Of a stretch of 64,000 bases of DNA, positions 1 to 8,103 are shown piece after piece. A model generated the notes under the pieces. That model was not told where the DNA came from. It made no database searches and worked only from the letters and a program-made list of their open reading frames with translations. Each line of letters opens with the position of its first letter. Position 1 is the stretch's first letter. The translations under genes and the position numbers were made by a program. Source of the stretch: Solobacterium sp. GTDB taxonomy: Bacteria > Bacillota_I > Bacilli_A > Erysipelotrichales > Erysipelotrichaceae. Location of the stretch: contig JAILLA010000054.1 of NCBI GenBank assembly GCA_024693325.1, positions 46,931-110,930 of the forward strand. Reading direction: 5' to 3'.

Positions 1-1350
1 GTGCTTGAAGTTGATGTACCCCACGGTACAACGATCACAGTGTCAGAAACTGCAGAAGGTTATGAAAAGAGCATTGCCGCTACACTTACTCAGGATGGAA
101 AAGGTGATCCACCTGAAACAGTAGGTGATGGAGCCTATGAGATTATTGGTGATACCACAATTACTGTAACGAATACCCGCCTGAAAGGAACGCTGGAAAT
201 CAGCAAACAGACTGAACCGGAAGGTATTGCTGATGATAAGAAGTTCAAAGTATCAGTGAAGAACAGTGCTGGTAAGTATCTGCAGGATATAGAAACATTA
301 ACCTTCAGCAATGAAGTACAGTGGTTGGATCTGTCAGTTGATGGGAAGCTGACAATTGAAAACCTGCCGGCTGATACATATAACGTAAATGAAGATACTG
401 AGCAGACAGCAATCGACGGATACAGGTATGATGAAACAACGTACACTTCCGAAGATGGTACAGTTGAAGTTACAGCTGGTGAAACTGCATCATTTACAAT
501 AACAAACAAATACACAAAGTTAGTTGATGTCGTCGTTACCAAAGAGCTTGTGGATGATTATGCTGAAGCGGATAAGAGCTTCACATTCACTGCATCACTA
601 AAGGAAAATGACACAGATGTGACCGGTCAGTATATTGGAGAAGTGGCTGAAGGTGAAACGGGATACTCATTCACTTTGGTTCCCGGGGAAGAAAAAACAA
701 TCAGTAAAACATTCGAGAAAGTTCCAATAGGTACTGAACTAACCGTTACTGAAACAGAAGATTCAGATTATACAACAACTGTAACAGTAGGAATTGAACA
801 AGCTGAAGAAACCAACACTGGCATATTGAATGTCACTGAAGCTAACAACACAATCACATTTAAAAATACCAGAAAGCTATTCGTTGTTGATTTCAAGAAG
901 ACAGCAATGGATGGAGTGACACAATTGAGTAATTCGAAGTTCACGCTAACAAAAAAGAAAGGCAGTGTCTACGAGAGTTATCCAGATGGAGACCTAACGC
1001 TTGGCACAAGTAATCTGGAATTGGTAGTAGGTGACTATGAATTGACTGAAACCAGAGCTCCGGATGGATATGTTATCTTATCCAATAAAATACATCTGCA
1101 TGTAAGTGCGGATGGAGTCGTAACTGTAGATCGAATTGAGTTCGCGGATGGTACAGCAATAGCAACATTAGAATCGGGTATTACCGAAAACTCTAAAGGA
1201 ACTGTTACGATCAAGAATAAGCCCGGACAGGAACTGCCGCATACCGGAGGTTCCGGTACATTACCATATACATTAAGCGGATTTGTACTGATCTTATTCG
1301 CTGTGATGTACAGCTTCAGAATGAGGCGTAGAGAAAGGAGGAATGAATAA
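1..1350 (+). CDS. LPxTG-anchored Cna-B pilin/adhesin, 5' end missing
   Basis: The frame is open from base 1, so the first codon seen (GTG) is probably internal and the gene starts upstream of the window. The 449 visible residues form tandem Cna-B/SpaA-like beta domains: the tail of one at about 1-58, then about 60-170, 172-290 and 292-405. E-box-like segments (for example YELTETRAPDGY near 350) supply the Glu that helps form intramolecular Lys-Asn isopeptide bonds in this family. The C-terminus is a full cell-wall sorting signal: LPHTG at 412-416, a hydrophobic stretch and an Arg-rich tail. It should be cut by a sortase and either joined to a pilus or anchored to peptidoglycan. No sortase gene lies in the window, so one is expected upstream. 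It could be a minor or tip pilin, or a stand-alone adhesin; the major pilin downstream favours pilus membership. Confidence 0.85.
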   Translation: MLEVDVPHGTTITVSETAEGYEKSIAATLTQDGKGDPPETVGDGAYEIIGDTTITVTNTRLKGTLEISKQTEPEGIADDKKFKVSVKNSAGKYLQDIETLTFSNEVQWLDLSVDGKLTIENLPADTYNVNEDTEQTAIDGYRYDETTYTSEDGTVEVTAGETASFTITNKYTKLVDVVVTKELVDDYAEADKSFTFTASLKENDTDVTGQYIGEVAEGETGYSFTLVPGEEKTISKTFEKVPIGTELTVTETEDSDYTTTVTVGIEQAEETNTGILNVTEANNTITFKNTRKLFVVDFKKTAMDGVTQLSNSKFTLTKKKGSVYESYPDGDLTLGTSNLELVVGDYELTETRAPDGYVILSNKIHLHVSADGVVTVDRIEFADGTAIATLESGITENSKGTVTIKNKPGQELPHTGGSGTLPYTLSGFVLILFAVMYSFRMRRRERRNE

Positions 1351-1420
1351 GCCTCTGATCTCGACGATAAGAAACGCCGAAACTGAAGATGTAACAATAT
1401 TAAGGAAAACAAAAACAGAT

Positions 1421-1465
1421 GCTTGCATATGAGAGCAGAAAGTCGAGATGCCCTCATATGCAGGC
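1421..1465 (+). other. Long stem-loop between the two pilin genes
   Basis: A 13-bp stem pairs 1421-1433 with 1453-1465 (core TGCATATGAG against CTCATATGCA, one G-T wobble) around a 19-nt loop. No T-run follows, so it is not a classical terminator. A smaller GATCA/TGATC hairpin follows near 1481-1495. The position, about 120 nt before the major pilin start, suggests an mRNA processing or stability element, or an attenuator that sets the pilin ratio. That role is inference. Confidence 0.5.
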
Positions 1466-1586
1466 AATCGAAAGAGGCAGCTGTGGCAGATCAGTAATGA
1501 TCAGAACAGCAACTCTCAACGATCTGAATAAGATTTATACAAACAAAGGATTTAGTTCTAATAGAACAAAAAGAAAGGGTAATGAA

Positions 1587-2996
1587 ATGAAAAACGTTAA
1601 GAAATTCATGTCACTGATGATTGCTGTTGTCATGGTATTAGCAATGGCAGTTACATCATTTGCAGAAGAACCGACAAAAGGTACTATCACTGTAAAGAAT
1701 GCAACTAAAGGTTATGAATATACTGCTTATAAAGTATTTGATGCAACATATGACGGAGATGCTGTCAGTTATACAACACCTGCTGCTAATGCTTCAAAAC
1801 TTGATGATAGTTTGTTCGGTTGGAGTACAGCAGCTGATGAAAATGGTAATATCAGTGTTTGGGTAAAAGATGGTGTAGATGATGCTGATGTAATAGATTG
1901 GGTTAGTGAACACTATGCTGATTTTGGCGGAACAGCTATTCCAGGTGTATTTGACGAAACTGATAGCACAGTAACATTTAGCAATCTTGATTTTGGTTAT
2001 TACTATATTACATCTGGTCTTGGTGCGACTGTTACAATTAATACTGCTGCTCCTACTGCAGAAGTATATGATAAAAACGATGCTGAAGACGCTGATCCCA
2101 CGAAGACTATTGTGTCTGTTGATGGAACTGCAGTTGATAATCTTACAGAAACAGACGCTCATGTTGGCAGTGTGATTGGATTTGAGATTAACGCTATTAC
2201 AACAAACTGGGTATATGAAGGTAATGAGCCTTCCGGTTGGAACATCCGTGAAGAATGGACAGTAACTGATACGCCGACAAGCATGAGCATCGATGAAGCT
2301 TCTGTTCATGTTTATGTAAATGGAACTGAAATTACTAGTGGGTTCACAAAGGCAATTGCAGATTCTGGTGCGCTTACAGTAACTATTGATATGATGGATG
2401 ATAATGGTAACAGCATTTATCCTGCTAACTTAGGAGAAAAAGAAGGACAGATTCCCGTTAAGGTAACATATACTGCAACTGTCACAAAAGATGCTGGTGA
2501 AACTCCCGCAAAGAATGAAATTCCTGGAACAAGCCTCAAAGTTAACACATACCAGTTTGATCTTGAGAAGACAGATGGATCGACAGCATTGCTTGGTGCA
2601 AAGTTTGAAGTATACAATGGGGAAACAAAACTTACATTCACTGTAAATGAGGCTGGTCATTATGTATATGATGCACAGGGTACAGTTGACCAGATTGATC
2701 TCACAGAAGTTGCTACTGCTACTATCACTGGTCTTGATAAATGGGATTTGACTCTGAAGGAAGTTGTTGTTCCTAAAGGATATAATCAGGCTGAAGACAC
2801 TGCTGTATTGAAAGATGATCTGAAACTTGTTGGTGATACTACATCTACTGCTACGGTAACTGTAGTTAACAAGCAGGGTTCTGTTCTTCCTTCCACAGGT
2901 GGTATCGGTACAACACTGTTCTATGTAATCGGTGCTATTCTCGTTCTTGGTTCCGGTGTTCTCATGGTTTCCAAGAAGCGTATGGGTGCTAACTAA
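1587..2996 (+). CDS. Major pilin subunit (isopeptide-forming, LPSTG-anchored)
   Basis: 469 residues. The ATG at 1587 is preceded by AAGAAAGGG; the frame is open further upstream, but only this start gives a signal peptide (MKNVKKF, hydrophobic core, cut after about TSFA). The protein has an N-terminal pilin domain, a fimbrial D2-type isopeptide domain and a C-terminal Cna-B domain with an E-box-like LKEVVVPKGY near 395-405. LPSTG at 434-438 precedes a membrane segment and KKR tail. The segment VYDKND sits where pilins usually carry the YPKN motif, whose Lys joins subunits; here Pro is replaced by Asp. Class C sortases polymerise such proteins into covalent pili. Codon use is AT-richer than in genes further right, as in the upstream pilin, which could reflect transfer or selection for expression. 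A terminator follows at 3035. Confidence 0.88.
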   Translation: MKNVKKFMSLMIAVVMVLAMAVTSFAEEPTKGTITVKNATKGYEYTAYKVFDATYDGDAVSYTTPAANASKLDDSLFGWSTAADENGNISVWVKDGVDDADVIDWVSEHYADFGGTAIPGVFDETDSTVTFSNLDFGYYYITSGLGATVTINTAAPTAEVYDKNDAEDADPTKTIVSVDGTAVDNLTETDAHVGSVIGFEINAITTNWVYEGNEPSGWNIREEWTVTDTPTSMSIDEASVHVYVNGTEITSGFTKAIADSGALTVTIDMMDDNGNSIYPANLGEKEGQIPVKVTYTATVTKDAGETPAKNEIPGTSLKVNTYQFDLEKTDGSTALLGAKFEVYNGETKLTFTVNEAGHYVYDAQGTVDQIDLTEVATATITGLDKWDLTLKEVVVPKGYNQAEDTAVLKDDLKLVGDTTSTATVTVVNKQGSVLPSTGGIGTTLFYVIGAILVLGSGVLMVSKKRMGAN

Positions 2997-3034
2997 TTAG
3001 AAAAAGCGATTATATTAACTGAATAACCAACACA

Positions 3035-3062
3035 AAGGGACCTGAGCACGATCAGGTCCCTT
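3035..3062 (+). terminator. Intrinsic terminator after the major pilin
   Basis: An 11-bp perfect stem (AAGGGACCTGA paired with TCAGGTCCCTT) closes a 6-nt loop. The T-run after it is short, so termination may be incomplete. It ends the pilin unit. Confidence 0.7.
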
Positions 3063-3144
3063 GATCGTATATGTGATAGTGTGTTGTAAAGACAGAAACA
3101 TGTTAATATTTAAGTAATCGGATTCACCTGGAGGAGATAATTAA

Positions 3145-3711
3145 ATGATTATGTTTGAAAAGAAAGGTCCTGTTAATACGGACGAGACTGCCCGTATTGC
3201 AGTAGAGACTGCGAAAGCACGCAGTCTGCCTATCGTTGCCGCCAGCAACACCGGATCTGTAATCAGGGCTTTGCTGGAGGAAGCTGACAAACAGGAATAT
3301 ACCGGAACGATCGTCATGGTTACACATGTGTACGGAATGAAAGAAGCTAATTTCAATGAACTCAGTGATGAGGAGAGGGAATATCTTTCATCCAGAGGAG
3401 TAAAGATCGTAACTGCCGCTCATGCATTAAGCGGTGCAGAGCGCGGTATCAGCAGTGTGTATAAAGGGATCTATCCTGTAGAGATCGTTGCACAGACACT
3501 GAGGATGTTCGGTGCAGGCGTCAAGGTATGTGTGGAATGTGCCCTGATGGCTGCGGACAGCGGCAGTATCCGTGCTTATGAACCTGTCGTATGTGTAGGC
3601 GGTTCCGGTTCCGGTGCGGATACGGCATGTATACTGCTGCCGGGATATACCGCAAAGCTGTTTGAAACAAAGATCAGCGAGATACTTTGCAAACCCGGAT
3701 TAATACAGTAA
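3145..3711 (+). CDS. Stand-alone pyruvate kinase C-terminal (alpha/beta) domain protein
   Basis: 188 residues, started by ATG at 3145 with GGAGGAG about 8 nt upstream. The whole protein resembles the C-terminal allosteric domain of pyruvate kinase: NTDETARIAVETA near the N-terminus, ASNTGSVIRALLEEA, and a Gly-rich segment VGGSGSGADTA near 155. The catalytic TIM barrel is absent, so it cannot be a pyruvate kinase. Free-standing versions of this domain are known in bacteria and archaea but have no settled function. It is followed, after a structured 96-nt gap, by an IlvD/Edd dehydratase on the same strand, which suggests a role in sensing or handling a sugar-acid or keto-acid intermediate. That link is inferred from position only. 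Confidence 0.72.
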   Translation: MIMFEKKGPVNTDETARIAVETAKARSLPIVAASNTGSVIRALLEEADKQEYTGTIVMVTHVYGMKEANFNELSDEEREYLSSRGVKIVTAAHALSGAERGISSVYKGIYPVEIVAQTLRMFGAGVKVCVECALMAADSGSIRAYEPVVCVGGSGSGADTACILLPGYTAKLFETKISEILCKPGLIQ

Positions 3712-3717
3712 AGGAAA

Positions 3718-3789
3718 TGACACTGAAGTTTTGTGCTTCATGTCAGAGGTATTTGGGAGAACATTGGGATAGCATAAACCTGAAGGTTT
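3718..3789 (+). other. Structured intergenic segment (two hairpins)
   Basis: A stem TGACA-(C)-TGAAG pairs with CTTCATGTCA (3718-3745, one bulged C). A smaller AAACC-TGAA-GGTTT hairpin with a T-rich 3' side lies at 3776-3789, just before the SD GGAAGG of the next gene. The second could act as a weak terminator or attenuator. No known riboswitch class was recognised. Confidence 0.4.
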
Positions 3790-3807
3790 TTATAGGAAGG
3801 AGTCAAT

Positions 3808-5550
3808 ATGCTGAAAAGTCAGAAGATGAGAGAACTCGCACCAGAGCTTGATCCGTTGAGGATCGGAACGGGCTGGAAGGAAGAGGATCTCAGCAAACCG
3901 CAGATTTTTATCGAAAGTACATTCGGAGACAGCCATCCCGGCAGCGGACATCTGGACAAACTCGTTGAAGAAGCCAGAAGAGGGATCCGCGATGCCGGCG
4001 GATACGGAGCACGCTACTACTGTACTGACATGTGTGATGGAGAAAGTCAGGGTACAGACGGCATCAACTATTCGCTGGTCAGCCGTGAGATGATCGCCAA
4101 TATGATCGAGATCCAGGCCAATGCGACTCCTTTTGACGGCGGTGTATTCATTGCCTCGTGTGACAAAGGCATGCCGGGCAACCTGATCGGTATGGCAAGG
4201 GTCAACATTCCTTCTGTTGCCGTGACAGGCGGAACGATGAAGGCAGCCGAAAAGATGCTTACACTGAATGAACTGGGATACTATGCCGCAAGAGTAGAAC
4301 GCGGAGAGATCCCCGAGAGCGAACTGAAGTGGGCAAAACTCAACGCATGCCCGAGCTGCGGTGCATGTTCCTTTATCGGAACAGCCAGCACGATGCAGAT
4401 CGTTGCGGAAGCACTCGGTCTCGCGCTGCCCGGCTCAGCATTGCTGCCGGCGACAAGCCCTGACCTGCTGGAATATGCATACAATGCAGGCAAACGCTCT
4501 GTAGAACTTGCAAAAGAAGGTATAAAGCCTTCCAATATCGTGACGATGGATTCCTTTGAGAACGCTATCCTGGTCCATGCGGCGATCTCAGGCAGCACGA
4601 ACGCAATGCTGCATATCCCTGCATTAGCTCATGAATACGGGATCGAGATCACCGGGGATACATTCGACAGACTGCACAGAGGCGCGCACTACCTGCTCGA
4701 CCTGAGACCGACAGGCAAATGGCCTGCAGAATGCTTCTATTATGCAGGCGGCGTCCCTGCCATTATGGAAGAGATCCGTCCTTTCCTGCACCTGGACGCT
4801 AAGACGATCACCGGCAAGACGTTAGGTGAGAACCTGGATGAACTGAAGACTAACGGTTATTACGAGAAGTGCCAGAAGTGGCTGGATGACTTCAATGAGC
4901 GCCAGAACGTGCATGTCACAAAAGAAGATATTATCCGTCCTTATGACAAAGCGATCGGAACAGACGGCTCCATTGCTGTCCTGAAGGGCAACCTGGCTCC
5001 CGAAGGCGCTGTCATCAAGCACACAGCCTGCCCGAAGGAAATGTATGAAGCTGTCCTGAACGCAAGACCGTTCGACAGTGAAGAAGAATGCCTGGATGCC
5101 GTACTGCATCACAAGGTCAACAAGGGTGATGCCGTATTTATCCGCTACGAAGGTCCGAAGGGATCCGGCATGCCTGAAATGTTCTATACATCCGAAGCGA
5201 TCAGTTCCGATCCGGAACTCGGCAAGGCAATTGCCCTGATCACAGACGGAAGATTCTCCGGTGCTTCCACAGGACCTGTTATCGGTCACTGCTCACCGGA
5301 AGCTGCTTCCGGCGGACCGATCGCACTGGTAGAAGAGGGCGACCTGATCGAGCTGTCCGTTTCACAGAGAAAACTGAACATTGTCGGCGTCAAGGGTGAA
5401 CGGAAAACTCCCGAAGAGATGGAAGCGATCCTCAATGAGAGAAAAGCAAAGTGGCAGGCAAGACCTCCGAAATACAAGAGCGGTGCTCTGAGGCTGTTCT
5501 ATGAACATGCTGAATCACCGATGAAGGGAGCCTACCTCAAGTATGACTGA
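3808..5550 (+). CDS. IlvD/Edd-family dehydratase (dihydroxy-acid or sugar-acid dehydratase)
   Basis: 580 residues, ATG at 3808 with AGGAAGGAG upstream. Family iron-sulfur features are present: CDG at Cys76, CDKGMPGN at Cys118, and the CPSCGAC block at Cys181/184/187. The C-terminal half has GSGMPEM and TDGRFSG, the usual substrate/Mg region. These enzymes dehydrate 2,3-dihydroxy acids to 2-keto acids using an Fe-S cluster and Mg2+. It could be valine/isoleucine IlvD, but no ilvB, ilvC or ilvE lies nearby. The neighbours are a pyruvate-kinase-like domain protein and MurQ, so a sugar-acid dehydratase is at least as likely. The 3' end overlaps murQ by 8 nt, indicating translational coupling. Confidence 0.82.
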   Translation: MLKSQKMRELAPELDPLRIGTGWKEEDLSKPQIFIESTFGDSHPGSGHLDKLVEEARRGIRDAGGYGARYYCTDMCDGESQGTDGINYSLVSREMIANMIEIQANATPFDGGVFIASCDKGMPGNLIGMARVNIPSVAVTGGTMKAAEKMLTLNELGYYAARVERGEIPESELKWAKLNACPSCGACSFIGTASTMQIVAEALGLALPGSALLPATSPDLLEYAYNAGKRSVELAKEGIKPSNIVTMDSFENAILVHAAISGSTNAMLHIPALAHEYGIEITGDTFDRLHRGAHYLLDLRPTGKWPAECFYYAGGVPAIMEEIRPFLHLDAKTITGKTLGENLDELKTNGYYEKCQKWLDDFNERQNVHVTKEDIIRPYDKAIGTDGSIAVLKGNLAPEGAVIKHTACPKEMYEAVLNARPFDSEEECLDAVLHHKVNKGDAVFIRYEGPKGSGMPEMFYTSEAISSDPELGKAIALITDGRFSGASTGPVIGHCSPEAASGGPIALVEEGDLIELSVSQRKLNIVGVKGERKTPEEMEAILNERKAKWQARPPKYKSGALRLFYEHAESPMKGAYLKYD

Positions 5551-6445
5551 GCTCCACCTGCAGCACCTGCGTACGGAAATACCGAATGAAAAGACCCGGG
5601 ACCTTGATCTCATGACAACAGAAGAACTTCTGTCTGTCATGAATGAAGAGGATCATAAATGTGCCGAAGCTGTCAAAGAAGCACTTCCCGAGATCGCAGA
5701 GGCGGTAAAGATCTGTATTGCGGCACTGAAACAGGGCGGAAGAATGGTCTATATCGGGGCAGGAACCAGCGGCAGGATCGGTATGATGGATTCTGCGGAA
5801 TGTGTTCCCACATTCAACTGTGACCGCATCATAGCCTGCCTGGCGGGCGGCTTTGGTGCCGTATCCAAAGGTATTGAGAATGCCGAGGACAACATGGAAC
5901 AGGGTGCGGAGGATCTGAAGAAACTCGGATTCTGTGACAGGGATGTCGTGATCGGCATTGCCGCAAGCGGCAGGACTCCGTATGTGATCGGTGCTTTGAA
6001 ATATGCGGAAGAGATCCATGCAAAACGGATCACCGTATCATGCAACAAACATGCGGAAATGTCGCAGTATGCAGACGCAGCGATCGAAGTGGATGCCGGC
6101 AGTGAAGTGCTGACCGGCTCCACCAGACTGAAGTCCGGCACATGCCAGAAGCTCATCTGCAACATGCTGTCGACGGCAGCCATGCAGGGGATCGGAAAGA
6201 TCTATAAAAACCTGATGGTAGACATGGTTCCGACCAACGCAAAACTCAGGGACAGGGCAGTCCGCATCATCTCGCAGGCAGCGGAATGTCCCATTGAAAC
6301 AGCACGTGAATACTACGAGCGGTCAGGTCATGACATGAAGACGGCAATTGTCATGATATTAAGCGGAAAAACAAAAGATGAAGCACAGGAATGTCTGCGC
6401 AGCGCGGACGGTTTCGTGCGCAAAGCAGTGAATCCGCTGATGTGA
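5543..6445 (+). CDS. murQ: N-acetylmuramic acid 6-phosphate etherase
   Basis: 300 residues. It starts inside the end of the dehydratase gene (8-nt overlap). Diagnostic segments are the SIS-domain phosphate loop GAGTSGRIGMMDSAECVPTF near 73-92 and GSEVLTGSTRLKSGT near 190. MurQ cleaves the D-lactyl ether of MurNAc-6-phosphate, giving GlcNAc-6-phosphate and D-lactate during peptidoglycan recycling. The usual partners (MurNAc PTS, MurR, NagZ) are not here. Instead it is coupled to a dehydratase, an uncommon pairing. The annotation rests on strong motif agreement and normal length. Confidence 0.92.
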   Translation: MTELHLQHLRTEIPNEKTRDLDLMTTEELLSVMNEEDHKCAEAVKEALPEIAEAVKICIAALKQGGRMVYIGAGTSGRIGMMDSAECVPTFNCDRIIACLAGGFGAVSKGIENAEDNMEQGAEDLKKLGFCDRDVVIGIAASGRTPYVIGALKYAEEIHAKRITVSCNKHAEMSQYADAAIEVDAGSEVLTGSTRLKSGTCQKLICNMLSTAAMQGIGKIYKNLMVDMVPTNAKLRDRAVRIISQAAECPIETAREYYERSGHDMKTAIVMILSGKTKDEAQECLRSADGFVRKAVNPLM

Positions 6446-6462
6446 TTTTTCCGTCTTTCCTA

Positions 6463-6468
6463 TATAAT
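6463..6468 (+). promoter_or_regulatory. -10 box TATAAT before the tannase-like gene
   Basis: A consensus TATAAT lies 26 nt upstream of the start at 6494, after murQ has ended. The -35 is weak (TGTGAT at 6441). It suggests the esterase gene is transcribed separately from murQ. Confidence 0.5.
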
Positions 6469-6493
6469 TATTTTGTAGAAACGAGGGATACTT

Positions 6494-7990
6494 ATGGAAC
6501 TCCTATTTAGAGAAGACCCTTATACAATCGAATCATTGGTATTTGATGATAAAGAGGTAAAATTCCGTGCGTTTGAGCACCGTATATACTGTGCTGATCC
6601 GATCGATCCGGAACATCAGGAACTGAGTATCTATGTACCGGAAGAGTATTACGAAGAAGGTACAACAGGTAAATATGACCTCCGCACAGCTCCGATCTTC
6701 ATGCCTAATACGATCGGCGGCTTCCGTCCCGGATATTTCCAGAGACCGGGGATCGACCATCACGGCAAGGTCACAGCATCTGCGATCGCGCTGTATCTTG
6801 GTTATGTCGTTGTCGTACCGACAGCCAGAGGCATCGGTCTGAAAGATGAATTTGATATCAACATCGGTGTTGTTCCGGCCGCATTGGTAGACCTGAAAGC
6901 AGCGATCAGATATCTGCGTCATAACAAGGATGTCATTCCCGGAGATACAGAACGTATCATTACGAACGGAACCAGCGCAGGCGGAGCTATGAGCGCACTG
7001 CTTGGTTCGACCGGAAACCATCCTGACTTTGAACCATATCTGAAGGAGATCGGCGCTTGCGATGAACGCGATGATGTATTTGCGGCATCCTGCTACTGCC
7101 CGATCACAGACCTCGACCATGCGGACATGGCATATGAATGGGAATTCGGCGGCAGAAATGAATACCATATGAACAAACTGGTCGTGAATGAAGAAGCGGC
7201 CAAAGAAAACGGCGTCACAGAGGAAATGCTGGACAGCCTGAACCATAACGGTCATCCGGATTTCTCAAAGCTGCCGGAAGAACTCCGTCATAAGATCGTG
7301 GAAAAGGTACCTGTTACAGAGAACATGACGATCCAGCAGGGCTACCTGTCCAGAGACCTGGCAAAGATGTATCCTGCATATATCAACAGCCTGAACCTGA
7401 GAGATGAACGTGAAAATACACTTCAGCTGAATCCGGACGGTACCGGTACATTCCGTGCCTGGATCGCCCGTCAGGTCATCCGTTCCATGGAAAAGGCCGT
7501 GCTGGATGATTACAACATGAAGGAATATCCCTGGATCGATTTCCACAATGACAGGCCTGTTGGATTTGACTGGGAAGCCTTTGTTGATTTCCGTACAAGG
7601 ATGAAGCCGACACCTGCATTTGACAAGACAGGTGAACCCGGTTCACCGGAAAACAAGGTGTTCGGAAGTCTGAGGATCGACAACCGTCACTTCACGACAT
7701 TCGGCTACCTGCATGATAAGAGCGGCTGGCCGAAGGTACCTGCAGAGATCGTCAAACTGTACAACCCGCTGTACTACATCGCTGATCCAAGAGCCACCAA
7801 GGCAAAGAACTTCAGGATCAGGGCAGGTGCGCTGGACCGTGATACATCACTGGCAGTTTCATCTATCCTGACACTGGCATTAAGAAACAACAGTATTCCC
7901 GTAGACTATTTCATTCCCTGGGATACCGGGCACGGAGGAGATTATGATACAGGTGATCTCTTCCTCTGGATCCGAAACATCACAAGATGA
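6494..7990 (+). CDS. Alpha/beta hydrolase, subtype B tannase-like esterase
   Basis: 498 residues, ATG at 6494 with CGAGGG upstream. The nucleophile elbow is NGTSAGGAMS with Ser161. A likely catalytic Asp is in RDTSL near 450 and a His in GHGGDYD near 480. This spacing closely matches subtype B bacterial tannases, which use a GxSxGG elbow and late Asp and His. No signal peptide is visible, so it should be cytoplasmic. Tannases release gallate from esters, but the family is broad and related enzymes cut other phenolic or acyl esters, so the substrate is inferred only. No gallate decarboxylase is nearby. The gene has its own promoter and terminator. Confidence 0.72.
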   Translation: MELLFREDPYTIESLVFDDKEVKFRAFEHRIYCADPIDPEHQELSIYVPEEYYEEGTTGKYDLRTAPIFMPNTIGGFRPGYFQRPGIDHHGKVTASAIALYLGYVVVVPTARGIGLKDEFDINIGVVPAALVDLKAAIRYLRHNKDVIPGDTERIITNGTSAGGAMSALLGSTGNHPDFEPYLKEIGACDERDDVFAASCYCPITDLDHADMAYEWEFGGRNEYHMNKLVVNEEAAKENGVTEEMLDSLNHNGHPDFSKLPEELRHKIVEKVPVTENMTIQQGYLSRDLAKMYPAYINSLNLRDERENTLQLNPDGTGTFRAWIARQVIRSMEKAVLDDYNMKEYPWIDFHNDRPVGFDWEAFVDFRTRMKPTPAFDKTGEPGSPENKVFGSLRIDNRHFTTFGYLHDKSGWPKVPAEIVKLYNPLYYIADPRATKAKNFRIRAGALDRDTSLAVSSILTLALRNNSIPVDYFIPWDTGHGGDYDTGDLFLWIRNITR

Positions 7991-8001
7991 ACGAACGAAG
8001 C

Positions 8002-8027
8002 GACTCCGCAGAACTGCGGGGTCTTTT
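8002..8027 (+). terminator. Intrinsic terminator after the tannase-like gene
   Basis: Stem GACTCCGC paired with GCGGGGTC (one G-T), loop AGAACT, then TTTT. Confidence 0.8.
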
Positions 8028-8088
8028 CATACAATGATATGGTATTTCTGACAAACTGAGCATATATGACGGGAAACCGTACATTACG

Positions 8089-8103
8089 TGATAGTATTCA
8101 AAT
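8089..8103 (+). promoter_or_regulatory. Extended -10 promoter of a putative leaderless MATE mRNA
   Basis: TG-A-TAGTAT at 8089-8097 is followed by exactly 6 nt (TCAAAT) and then the ATG at 8104. No SD is present, so transcription would begin at or within a base of the start codon. Confidence 0.5.

Noticed and set aside
1..3. GTG at base 1 as the true start of the first pilin
   Set aside because: No room for SD or signal peptide; the domain it begins in is incomplete, so the gene is cut by the window edge.
3718..3745. Rho-independent terminator after the pyruvate-kinase-like gene
   Set aside because: The stem is good, but no T-run follows.
3808..5550. Confident assignment as valine/isoleucine ilvD
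   Set aside because: No branched-chain biosynthesis genes nearby; family motifs do not separate it from sugar-acid dehydratases by eye.
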